A DNA stretch of 64,000 bases, taken from contig NZ_MRCQ01000005.1 in NCBI RefSeq assembly GCF_002304005.1, forward strand, positions 284,013 through 348,012. The letters run 5' to 3'. Shown here piece after piece: positions 46,347 through 55,210 of this stretch. The DNA comes from Flavobacterium sp. ACN6 (GTDB taxonomy: Bacteria > Bacteroidota > Bacteroidia > Flavobacteriales > Flavobacteriaceae). A model generated the notes under the pieces. The model did no database searches. It was not told where the DNA came from and saw only the letters and a list, made by a program, of their open reading frames with translations. Numbering within the stretch: position 1 is the stretch's first letter; every line of letters begins with the position of its first letter. A program made the translations under genes and the position numbers.

Positions 46347-46697
46347 TTAAGTCAGCGAATTGTCATTTTCATTAGGGAAAATAATCCAAGGCTTGAAAGT
46401 TTTAGCTTCTTCAAATTCTAGGGTAGCATAAGAAATGATAATGATGATATCATCTTTTTGAACTTTTCTTGCTGCAGGACCATTCAAAGTGATTTCGCCT
46501 GAATTTTTTTCACCTTTAATCGCGTAAGTTTCAAAACGTTCGCCATTATTAATATTTACGATAGATACTTTTTCGCCTTCAATAATGTTTGAAGCTTCTA
46601 GTAAAGTTTCATCAATAGTAATACTGCCAATATAATTTAAATCGGCACCCGTTACTTTAACGCGATGAATTTTTGATTTTATAACTTGAATTTGCAT
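46347..46697 (-). CDS. panD: Aspartate 1-decarboxylase
   Basis: 116 residues, the size of the pro-enzyme. The self-cleavage site is YIGSIT: cleavage between Gly24 and Ser25 yields the pyruvoyl cofactor. The rest (EKVSIVNINNGERFETYAI, GPAARKVQKDDIIIIISYA) is typical PanD. It makes beta-alanine for pantothenate. It starts 14 bases after the panC stop, so the two form the panCD operon. Confidence 0.97.
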   Translation of the reverse strand: MQIQVIKSKIHRVKVTGADLNYIGSITIDETLLEASNIIEGEKVSIVNINNGERFETYAIKGEKNSGEITLNGPAARKVQKDDIIIIISYATLEFEEAKTFKPWIIFPNENDNSLT

Positions 46698-46711
46698 GCT
46701 GCAAAGTTAGA

Positions 46712-47560
46712 TTAATTTAATGAAATGGTGTCAATCAGTCTTATAGAATTAACAAATACCGCTATAAATGCGCGATATTTTTTATCATTCTCTTTCTGAT
46801 CGATAGGTAAAAGTGTGGATTCGTCAGCAATGACAAAATATTCAAGTTCAAACTCTTTATTGTCTTTGAAAGAATTTTCTACAAATTCAACAGTTTCTTC
46901 TGGAGTTTGAGTTTGAAAAATGTCTTTTGCTTCGATTAAAGTTTTGTAAATGATAGAAGCATCTTTTCTTTCCTGTGCAGTTAATCGTTCGTTTCGGGAA
47001 CTCATAGCCAGCTGATTTTCTTCTCTAAAAATTGGACAGCCCACAATATTTACGGGTAAATTTGTTTTCTCGACCATCTTTTTAACTATCTGAAGCTGCT
47101 GAAAATCTTTCTCTCCAAAATAAGCATTTGTTGGAGTTACAATTTCAAAAAGTCTTTTTACGATTGTTCCAACGCCATTAAAATGCCCCGGCCTGAATTT
47201 TCCTTCCATTTGATTTTCCAATCCATCAAAATCAAAATCTTGAGAAATTGTGTTTCCTTCGTAAATATCTTCGACAGAAGGTGCGTATAAAATGATTTTG
47301 TCACTTAATGTACGCATTTTCTTAATATCTTCTTCCAGTGTTCTTGGATATTTTGCCAGATCTTCAGGATTGTTAAATTGAGTTGGATTGACAAAAATGC
47401 TTACAACTGTATCGTCGTTTTCTTTTAACGAACGCTGCATTAAAGCCAAATGACCTTGGTGTAAAGCGCCCATTGTAGGTACAAATCCAATAGTTGAATT
47501 TGCGGTTTTGATAGTTTTAAGATAGGCTATCAAAGCTGCTTTACTGTAGAAAATATGCAT
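46712..47560 (-). CDS. panC: Pantothenate synthetase
   Basis: 282 residues from ATG 47560 (MHIFYSKAALIAYLKTIK), the standard length; a longer frame begins at 47590. Nucleotidylyltransferase motifs are FVPTMGALHQGHLALM, VVSIFVNPTQFN, DLAKYPRTLEEDI, AYFGEKDFQQLQ and AMSSRNERL (KMSKS-like). It joins pantoate and beta-alanine using ATP, and works with PanD just downstream. It is divergent from the glycogen-synthase-like gene. Confidence 0.97.
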   Translation of the reverse strand: MHIFYSKAALIAYLKTIKTANSTIGFVPTMGALHQGHLALMQRSLKENDDTVVSIFVNPTQFNNPEDLAKYPRTLEEDIKKMRTLSDKIILYAPSVEDIYEGNTISQDFDFDGLENQMEGKFRPGHFNGVGTIVKRLFEIVTPTNAYFGEKDFQQLQIVKKMVEKTNLPVNIVGCPIFREENQLAMSSRNERLTAQERKDASIIYKTLIEAKDIFQTQTPEETVEFVENSFKDNKEFELEYFVIADESTLLPIDQKENDKKYRAFIAVFVNSIRLIDTISLN

Positions 47561-47667
47561 TGAGGTATTATTAAAATTTAGTGCAAACATAATATATTAG
47601 TTATAAACTGCATAAATTTTTGTAATTTTGCGACGTTTTTATTACCAAAATTAAGTAAAATACTATT

Positions 47668-48474
47668 ATGAAAGATAAGAGGATATTATATGTATCATCT
47701 GAAGTCGTGCCTTATTTGGCTGAAAATGAGGTTTCTTTAATGTCTTATGACGTTCCAAAAATGATTAACGATCAAGGCGGTCAGATAAGAATTTTCATGC
47801 CAAGATACGGGAATATCAACGAGAGAAGACATCAACTGCATGAAGTAATTAGACTTTCTGGGATGAATTTGGTAGTGAATGATTTAGATATGCCATTGAT
47901 TATCAAAGTTGCATCAATTCCAAAAGAAAGAATTCAGGTTTACTTTATTGATAATGATGAATACTTTAAACGTAAAGCAACCTTTGCAGATGAGGAGGGT
48001 GTTTTATATCCTGATAATGACGAAAGAGCAATTTTCTTTGCAAAAGGTGTTGTTGAAACAGTAAAGAAATTAAACTGGGTTCCGGATATTATTCACGTTC
48101 ACGGCTGGCTTGCGGCGATGCTTCCAATCTACATGAAGCATTATTATAAAAATGAAGCATTATTTTCTGAAACTAAAATTATTACTTCTGTTTACGGACA
48201 GTCGTTTGATGAAAATTTAGATTTGGAGATGATAAATAAAGTTAAATTTGATGGTGTTCCACACGAAGCTGTTTCAGATTTAGAAGTTCCAAATTATGAG
48301 AATGTTTTAAAAGCTAGCATATTACACTCTGATGGAGTAATTATAGCATCAGAAAATGTTTCTCCAAGTTTAACAAAATTTATAGAATCTTCAGGAAAAC
48401 CTTTTTTACCTTTCGCCCCGAAAGATGCATTTGCTGACGCTTATACAAATTTCTATAGAACGTTTGGACTTTAA
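47668..48474 (+). CDS. Half-size glycogen/starch synthase-like protein
   Basis: 268 residues corresponding only to the N-terminal Rossmann domain of GT5 synthases: RILYVSSEVVPYLAENEV, MINDQGGQIRIFMPRYGNIN, WVPDIIHVHGWLAAMLPIYM and TSVYGQSF. The KxGGL ADP-glucose-binding box of true synthases is replaced by ENEVSLMSYDVPK, and the C-terminal GT-B half is absent. It therefore probably does not synthesise glycogen on its own. It is located next to panC and ahead of a DUF4270 gene and glmS. A -7 box (TAATTTTG at 47623-47630) precedes it. Confidence 0.8.
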   Translation: MKDKRILYVSSEVVPYLAENEVSLMSYDVPKMINDQGGQIRIFMPRYGNINERRHQLHEVIRLSGMNLVVNDLDMPLIIKVASIPKERIQVYFIDNDEYFKRKATFADEEGVLYPDNDERAIFFAKGVVETVKKLNWVPDIIHVHGWLAAMLPIYMKHYYKNEALFSETKIITSVYGQSFDENLDLEMINKVKFDGVPHEAVSDLEVPNYENVLKASILHSDGVIIASENVSPSLTKFIESSGKPFLPFAPKDAFADAYTNFYRTFGL

Positions 48475-48495
48475 ATTTTAACTTTATTATAAAAC

Positions 48496-50130
48496 ATGTA
48501 TAATACTTCTTTTATTAAGAAATTTCTTTTAGCTTTAATTGTTGTTTGTTTATATTCTTGCGATAAAGATTTTAATGCAATTGGTGATGGTTTAATTGGG
48601 GATGATCATTTTGGTCTTGAACCAGAAGAATATAGTGTTTTAGCTTTTAATCAAGAAGTAACGCCAATACAGTCTAATAATTTGGCTGTAAATGCTTTGG
48701 GTATTTTTACTAATCCGTTGTTTGGTACTACTACGGCTAACTTTGCTACACAATTGGCTTTAGCTTCATATCCAGTTACAATTGGAGAATCTCCTGTAAT
48801 TGAAAGTGCTGTACTTACTATTCCCTATTTTAATCATATAACTGCCACTGGTACTGATGGAGCAAATACATATGTGCTGGATTCTATCTATGGAGGTCAA
48901 GGAAAGGATTTTAAATTAAAGTTGAGTGTATACGAGTCGGGTTATCAAATGAGAAGCAGTTATTTTAGCGGTGGTTCTCAATTGCCTCAATTCTATTACA
49001 CAGACCAAAACAATGATTTTTTTAGTAATGCAAATAAGGCATTGTTGAATAATGGACCAGTTCAAGAAAATGTAGAATTCTATTTTGATCCTGCTGAAAT
49101 TGTAACTAAAACGACTGATCCTGATACTAAAGTGGAAACAGTTACGAGAACGGCACCACAAATGGTGCTTAATCTTAGAAAAGATTTTTTTCAAGAAAAG
49201 ATTTTAAATGCACCAGCATCGAAGCTGTCTAGCGAGGATCTTTTTCAAGAATATTTTAGAGGTTTATATTTCATGGTAGAAAAATCGGGGGCTAACAGTA
49301 ATATGGCTATGTTAGATTTTTCTAAAGGTGTGATTACTATTAAATATAAAGCTAAAACTGCTGCGACAACGGATGGAGATGCAACTGAGGATAAGCAAAT
49401 TTTAGTGAACTTCAAATCTGTTCTTTCTGGTGCCGTTGCGAACACAGCTAGTTTTCTTCAAGATGATCGAGAAGCTAATTATCAAAATGCTGTTACAACA
49501 AATGTGAATGAAACCGCAGGCGACGAGAGACTGTATTTAAAAGGTGGTCAGGGTTCTCTGGCGGTTGTAAAACTTTTTAATCAGACAGATGTACTTAGTT
49601 ATAATGCTGATGGTACTGTAAAAACTGGAGCAAATCAGGTTCCTGATGAATTAGACGAAATTAGAAATAATGTTGTCTATAAAAACTGGAAAGTAAACGA
49701 AGCAAATCTTGTTTTTTATATTGACGCTGATAAAATGGGTACTACAAAAGCGCCACAGAGAGTTTACTTGTATGATTTAACCAATAATACTGTTTTGGCA
49801 GATTATTCTGCAGACCCTGCAGATCCTTTTGGCGGTTTGATTATTCTTGATTCTGATAAAAAAGGAAAAAGCTATAAACTTAGAATTACAAGTCATATTC
49901 GTAATCTTATAAAAGATGCGACAGCTAAAAATGTTGATTTAGGAATAGTTGTTTCTCTAAGTGCTGGGGTTGTTGCCTCAAATGCATTAAAACAAAAGAA
50001 CGAAACTATATCACAAGCGCCGAGAACATCGGTTATGAGTCCTTTAGGTACGATCTTATATGGCGGAAAAGCTTCTGTTCCAGATGATAAAAGATTAAAA
50101 CTTCAGGTCTACTACACGAAACCAAATTAA
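48496..50130 (+). CDS. DUF4270 family lipoprotein
   Basis: 544 residues with a lipoprotein signal (lipobox LYSC; FIKKFLLALIVVCLYSCDKD). The protein is beta-rich with Gly/Asn/Thr loops (NALGIFTNPLFGTTTANFAT; SPVIESAVLTIPYFN; RLKLQVYYTKPN at the end). DUF4270 is a Bacteroidota family of surface or outer-membrane lipoproteins of unknown function. It follows the GT5-like gene by 21 bases and precedes glmS by 9, so all three are likely co-transcribed. Confidence 0.85.
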   Translation: MYNTSFIKKFLLALIVVCLYSCDKDFNAIGDGLIGDDHFGLEPEEYSVLAFNQEVTPIQSNNLAVNALGIFTNPLFGTTTANFATQLALASYPVTIGESPVIESAVLTIPYFNHITATGTDGANTYVLDSIYGGQGKDFKLKLSVYESGYQMRSSYFSGGSQLPQFYYTDQNNDFFSNANKALLNNGPVQENVEFYFDPAEIVTKTTDPDTKVETVTRTAPQMVLNLRKDFFQEKILNAPASKLSSEDLFQEYFRGLYFMVEKSGANSNMAMLDFSKGVITIKYKAKTAATTDGDATEDKQILVNFKSVLSGAVANTASFLQDDREANYQNAVTTNVNETAGDERLYLKGGQGSLAVVKLFNQTDVLSYNADGTVKTGANQVPDELDEIRNNVVYKNWKVNEANLVFYIDADKMGTTKAPQRVYLYDLTNNTVLADYSADPADPFGGLIILDSDKKGKSYKLRITSHIRNLIKDATAKNVDLGIVVSLSAGVVASNALKQKNETISQAPRTSVMSPLGTILYGGKASVPDDKRLKLQVYYTKPN

Positions 50131-50139
50131 TAAATATAT

Positions 50140-51990
50140 ATGTGTGGAATTGTTGGATATATCGGTCATAGAGACGCTTATCCTATTGTAATCAAGGGGC
50201 TAAAGCGACTTGAATACAGAGGGTATGATAGTGCCGGCGTTATGTTGTATGACGACGAGTCGGGTATAAAAGTTTGTAAAACAAAAGGTAAAGTGTCAGA
50301 CCTTGAAGCTAAAGCTGAAGAAGGTTTTACAATAAATGGAAATATTGGAATTGGACATACACGTTGGGCTACACATGGTGTTCCGAATGATGTAAATTCA
50401 CATCCTCATCTTTCAAATTCTGGAGATCTTGCGATTATTCATAATGGAATTATCGAGAATTATGCTCCGCTAAAAGAAGAGCTTATAAAAAGAGGCTATA
50501 CTTTTAAATCGGATACAGATACGGAGGTTTTAGTTAATTTAATAGAAGAAGTTCAGAAGAAAGAAAAGATTAAATTAGGTAAAGCAGTTCAGATTGCATT
50601 GAATCAAGTTGTTGGAGCATATGCAATTGCTGTTTTTGATAAAAAAAATCCAAACGAACTTGTTGCGGCTAGATTAGGAAGTCCGTTAGCAATTGGAGTT
50701 GGTGAAGGAGAGTATTTTATTGCTTCTGATGCATCGCCATTTATCGAATACACTTCTAATGCGGTGTACTTGGAAGATGGAGAAATGGCAAATATCAGAC
50801 TTCACAAGGCAATCAAAATTAGAAAAATTAAAGATGACTCTTTGGTTGATCCTTATATTCAGGAACTTCAATTAAATTTGGAGCAGATTGAAAAAGGCGG
50901 CTATGATCATTTTATGTTAAAAGAGATTTACGAACAGCCAAGTGTTATTAAAGATACTTACAGAGGAAGACTTCATGCAAATGAAGGAATTGTTCAAATG
51001 GCAGGTGTTGAAGATAATATTGAAAAATTCTTAAACGCTAAGCGAATTCTAATTGTTGCGTGCGGAACTTCTTGGCATGCAGGTTTAGTAGCAGAATATA
51101 TCTTTGAAGAGTTTACACGTATTCCTGTTGAAGTAGAATATGCTTCTGAATTCAGATATAGAAATCCAATTATCAATAAAGATGACGTAGTTATAGCTAT
51201 CTCGCAATCTGGTGAGACTGCAGATACTATGGCGGCTATAAAACTGGCTAAAGAAAACGGAGCATTTGTATTTGGAGTTTGTAACGTTGTTGGTTCTTCT
51301 ATTTCTAGAGAAAGCCATGCAGGTGCTTACACGCATGCTGGACCAGAAATTGGAGTTGCTTCTACAAAAGCATTTACTACTCAGATCACTGTTTTAACTA
51401 TGATCGCTTTAAGATTAGGAAAAGCAAAAGGAACATTATCAAATACAGATTTCCGTACCTATCTTCAAGAATTGGAAATCATTCCTGAAAAAGTTGCTGA
51501 AGCATTGCAGACTAATGATAAAGCAAAAGAAATTGCGGCTGCTTTTAAAGATTCGCCAAACTGTCTTTATTTAGGTAGAGGTTATAATTTCCCAGTTGCT
51601 TTAGAAGGTGCTTTAAAGTTAAAAGAGATTTCATATATCCATGCCGAAGGTTATCCAGCAGCGGAAATGAAACACGGTCCAATTGCTTTAATTGATGAAC
51701 TTATGCCTGTTATTGTAATTGCTCCTAAACAAGGACATTATGATAAAATTGTAAGTAACATTCAGGAAATTAAATCAAGAAGCGGTAAAATTATTGCTGT
51801 TGTTACAAAAGGAGATACTCAAGTACGCGAATTGGCAGATTACGTAATCGAAATTCCAGAAACTTCAGATGCGTTGTCTCCATTAGTTACGACAATTCCG
51901 TTACAATTACTTTCTTATTACATAGCTGTAATGAGAGGTTGTAATGTTGATCAGCCGCGTAACTTAGCAAAGTCGGTTACAGTAGAATAG
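50140..51990 (+). CDS. glmS: Glutamine-fructose-6-phosphate aminotransferase
   Basis: 616 residues. The N-terminal amidotransferase begins MCGIVGYIGHRDAYPIVIKG (catalytic Cys2), with HTRWATHG and DTDTEVLVNLI. The C-terminal part has two SIS sugar-isomerase domains (ILIVACGTSWHAGLVAEYIF; AISQSGETADTMAAI; YLGRGYNFPVALEGALKLKE) and ends NLAKSVTVE. It makes glucosamine-6-phosphate for cell-wall precursors. A strong terminator follows. Confidence 0.98.
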   Translation: MCGIVGYIGHRDAYPIVIKGLKRLEYRGYDSAGVMLYDDESGIKVCKTKGKVSDLEAKAEEGFTINGNIGIGHTRWATHGVPNDVNSHPHLSNSGDLAIIHNGIIENYAPLKEELIKRGYTFKSDTDTEVLVNLIEEVQKKEKIKLGKAVQIALNQVVGAYAIAVFDKKNPNELVAARLGSPLAIGVGEGEYFIASDASPFIEYTSNAVYLEDGEMANIRLHKAIKIRKIKDDSLVDPYIQELQLNLEQIEKGGYDHFMLKEIYEQPSVIKDTYRGRLHANEGIVQMAGVEDNIEKFLNAKRILIVACGTSWHAGLVAEYIFEEFTRIPVEVEYASEFRYRNPIINKDDVVIAISQSGETADTMAAIKLAKENGAFVFGVCNVVGSSISRESHAGAYTHAGPEIGVASTKAFTTQITVLTMIALRLGKAKGTLSNTDFRTYLQELEIIPEKVAEALQTNDKAKEIAAAFKDSPNCLYLGRGYNFPVALEGALKLKEISYIHAEGYPAAEMKHGPIALIDELMPVIVIAPKQGHYDKIVSNIQEIKSRSGKIIAVVTKGDTQVRELADYVIEIPETSDALSPLVTTIPLQLLSYYIAVMRGCNVDQPRNLAKSVTVE

Positions 51991-52015
51991 ATTTATTTTA
52001 AAATATAAATATGTT

Positions 52016-52047
52016 AAAAAAGCGAGATTTAGGTCTCGCTTTTTTTT
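52016..52047 (+). terminator. Rho-independent terminator after glmS
   Basis: AAAAAAGCGAGA (52016-52027) pairs with TCTCGCTTTTTT (52034-52045), loop TTTAGG, long T-run. The rest of the gap to 52296 is very AT-rich with no other feature found. Confidence 0.9.
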
Positions 52048-52296
52048 ATTATCAATTTTTTTTTCAGGTTATGCATTTTTATGAATTTTTCAGTTTTTTG
52101 TCAAAAATTTATATGTATGCATAGTAAATTGGTTTTTCTTCTTGTTTTCTTTGTTTTTATTACAACAAATTCAATTAGCAAATAGTTAAAATATTGTACA
52201 AATACCTGGTAAATATTAATTTTATTTAACGTTTTTTTATGTATATGGAAATATTTGTTTATTTTGGCTATATATACTAACAAAAAAACTAACCCA

Positions 52297-55128
52297 ATGA
52301 GAGTCTACTTGCTAATTATGTTGTTATTCAGCGGAATATCTTTTGCGCAGAATACAATAACAGGTTCGGTTACAGATGGTAACAAACAATCTATTCCTGG
52401 TGCCAATGTTGTTGTTGTCGGTGAGAATAGTGGTGCTTCCACTGATTTTGACGGATCATTTAAATTGACGACAAATACTAAACTGCCTTTTTCTGTAAAA
52501 GTTTCTGCGGTGGGATTTGAATCAAAAACGATTAATGTAATGACAGTTAATCAAAAACTGAATGTAATTTTAATAGATGAAGAAACTAAATTAGATGAAA
52601 TAGTAGTTTCTGCTTCTAGAACACCAGAAAGGGTTTTAGAATCTCCAGTGACAATTGAAAGAATGGGTATTCAGGAAATTAAAAGAACGGCTTCTCCGAC
52701 TTTTTATGATGGTTTAGAAAATATGAAAGAGGTACAAATGAATACCAGTAGTATGTCTTTCAAATCAATCAACACCAGAGGATTTGCCGCCGTTGCCAAT
52801 ACGCGTTTTATGCAGTTGGTAGACGGTATGGATAACTCCTCTCCTTTATTGAATTTCGTTTTAGGAAACATGATTGGAGTTTCGGAAATTGATGTGCAGA
52901 GTGTGGAACTTCTTCCAGGTGCATCATCTGCATTATACGGTGCGAATGCATTCAACGGAATTTTATTTATGACGAGTAAAAGTCCGTTTACAAACCAAGG
53001 AATTTCTACTTATTTTAAATATGGCGCAACTTCTCAAGAAGCTGCGGGTACAAATAGTTACTATGATTTTGGTATTCGATTTGCTCACGCGTTCAATAAA
53101 TATTTTGCTGCGAAAGCGAACTTCACTTATATGCAGGCTACAGATTGGTATGCTACAAATTATAATGATAAAACAAGAAATGGTTTAGACAGAACAGATC
53201 CAAGTTATGATGGTATAAATGTGTATGGTGATGAAGCTTCGACAAACATTAAAGGAGTTGGTTTAAAGCTTGAATCAATGGGGATAATTCCTGCAGGAGC
53301 ATCTAATCTTCTGCCAAATTCAATTGTAAGCAGAACTGGATATAATGAAATAGATTTGACTGATAATAAAGCAGCAAATAAAAAAGTTGACTTTTCTTTT
53401 CATGGAAGGCCTTTTGGAGATGAAAGATTAGAAATCATTTGGCAAAGTAAATTTGGTACTGGTAATGCGGTTTATCAGGGAGCGAACAGATATTATTTAA
53501 ATGACTTTTTTATGCAGCAGCATAAATTAGAATTTAAAGGAAAGAACTTTTTTGTGAGAGGTTATATGACTTCCGAAGATGGAGGGCATTCTTATGATAT
53601 GGTTTTTACGGGTATTAATGTAAATAGAAAATGGAAAGACGATAATACATGGTTTGGTCAGTATGCTGGAGCGTATATTCAAGGGACTTTGGCTGGTATG
53701 ACACCGCAGCAGGCGCATGCAGCGGGTAGAGCAACTGCGGATACAGGTCGTTTTTTACCCGGAACAGCGGAGTTTAAAAACGCTTTTAATCAAGTTATAA
53801 ATGAAGAAGATGTTCTTTCTGGGTCAAAATTGGTAGATAACTCAAAAATCTATCATTCTGATGCAAACTATAACTTTAGAGATTTAATAAAATTTGCCGA
53901 AATTCAGGTTGGAGGTTCGTTTAGGGCGTATGAGTTGAATTCTCATGGTAGAATTTATACGGATGCAAATGGCCCAATCAATTATAATGAGTATGGAACG
54001 TATGCTCAATTGATGAAAAAATTCATGGATGACAGATTGAAATTTACTGGCTCTCTTCGTTATGATAAATCTAAAAACTTTGATGGAAACTTTTCACCGC
54101 GTTTGTCTTTAGTGTATTCAGGTGGAGAGAAGAGAAATCATAATTTTAGAGGATCTTTCCAAACCGGTTTTAGAAATCCTTCAACTCAAGATCAGTATAT
54201 CGGGTTTAATATTGGAAGTGCTGTGTTGATTGGTTCTGCGCCAGACAACTTAACTAGATTTAGTGAGACGTTCGCATTAAGCGCTGAAGGGCAGTCTTAC
54301 AGCAATGGCAATGCTACAAAAGATATGACAGGTGTAGATGCTTATGGTAACTCTTACTTAGCGAGTTCGGTTAGTGCTTTTTCTGCAATGGCAGGAAGTA
54401 ATCCAATCGCAGCGGCGGCATTATTAAAAAAATCAACAGCCAATTATGTAAAACCTGAAGAAGTGAAAGCGTTTGAGGTAGGGTATCGTTCTGTTTTTGA
54501 AGGTATGTCTGTTGATCTTAATGCTTACTATAATATCTACAATAACTTTATTGGGAATTTAAATGTAATTGCTCCTTATTACGGAACAGCTCAAGATAAT
54601 CCAAATCTTGCTGCGGGAACTACAGATGCAGGTGTTCAATCAGTAAGAGCTATTCAAAATGGAGAATATAGAGTGTATCAATTGTATACTAACTCAGATG
54701 TCGAAATACATTCATTAGGTTTTGGTGTTGGACTTTCTAGAAAAATAATTTCTGATTTTGAATTAGGGGTGAATTACAACTATGCTCAATTTGATTTTGA
54801 TCAGGAAAAAGACGCGAGTTTTGAAGCTGGTTTTAATACGCCAAAACATAGAGTTAAAATGTCAATTGGAAATGATAAACTATTTAAAAATTTCGGATTT
54901 AGTGTAAGTGGAAGATGGAATAGCGAATACGAATGGCAGGCAGGTTTTGCTGATGGTATAATTAAGTCTGCAACTGTAATTGATGCTCAGATAAATTATG
55001 GAATTCCAAAATTGAAATCGGTTGTAAAATTAGGTGCGGCAAATATTGGTGGAAAAGAATACTATCAAGTTATCGGAGCAGGATTAATCGGACAGCAGTA
55101 TTTTGCTTCTTGGACTATTAACCCATAA
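52297..55128 (+). CDS. TonB-dependent outer-membrane receptor
   Basis: 943 residues from ATG 52297 (signal MRVYLLIMLLFSGISFAQ); an upstream in-frame ATG at 52255 would bury the signal. It begins with a carboxypeptidase-regulatory-like domain (NTITGSVTDGNKQSIPGANV), then the plug: VVSASRTPERVLESPVTIER, SINTRGFAAVANTRFMQLVD, VELLPGASSALYGANAFNGI. A 22-strand barrel follows, with TonB-receptor motifs such as FQTGFRNPSTQDQYIGF. It imports a bulky ligand, here unknown. The SGNH lipoprotein gene follows 82 bases downstream, suggesting a functional pair. Confidence 0.95.
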   Translation: MRVYLLIMLLFSGISFAQNTITGSVTDGNKQSIPGANVVVVGENSGASTDFDGSFKLTTNTKLPFSVKVSAVGFESKTINVMTVNQKLNVILIDEETKLDEIVVSASRTPERVLESPVTIERMGIQEIKRTASPTFYDGLENMKEVQMNTSSMSFKSINTRGFAAVANTRFMQLVDGMDNSSPLLNFVLGNMIGVSEIDVQSVELLPGASSALYGANAFNGILFMTSKSPFTNQGISTYFKYGATSQEAAGTNSYYDFGIRFAHAFNKYFAAKANFTYMQATDWYATNYNDKTRNGLDRTDPSYDGINVYGDEASTNIKGVGLKLESMGIIPAGASNLLPNSIVSRTGYNEIDLTDNKAANKKVDFSFHGRPFGDERLEIIWQSKFGTGNAVYQGANRYYLNDFFMQQHKLEFKGKNFFVRGYMTSEDGGHSYDMVFTGINVNRKWKDDNTWFGQYAGAYIQGTLAGMTPQQAHAAGRATADTGRFLPGTAEFKNAFNQVINEEDVLSGSKLVDNSKIYHSDANYNFRDLIKFAEIQVGGSFRAYELNSHGRIYTDANGPINYNEYGTYAQLMKKFMDDRLKFTGSLRYDKSKNFDGNFSPRLSLVYSGGEKRNHNFRGSFQTGFRNPSTQDQYIGFNIGSAVLIGSAPDNLTRFSETFALSAEGQSYSNGNATKDMTGVDAYGNSYLASSVSAFSAMAGSNPIAAAALLKKSTANYVKPEEVKAFEVGYRSVFEGMSVDLNAYYNIYNNFIGNLNVIAPYYGTAQDNPNLAAGTTDAGVQSVRAIQNGEYRVYQLYTNSDVEIHSLGFGVGLSRKIISDFELGVNYNYAQFDFDQEKDASFEAGFNTPKHRVKMSIGNDKLFKNFGFSVSGRWNSEYEWQAGFADGIIKSATVIDAQINYGIPKLKSVVKLGAANIGGKEYYQVIGAGLIGQQYFASWTINP

Positions 55129-55210
55129 TTGATTATTAACTCAAAGTAAATTCATTATTTAGGTTTCTGAATTAATATTTGGAAATAGATAATTTTAAAA
55201 TATAGAAATT

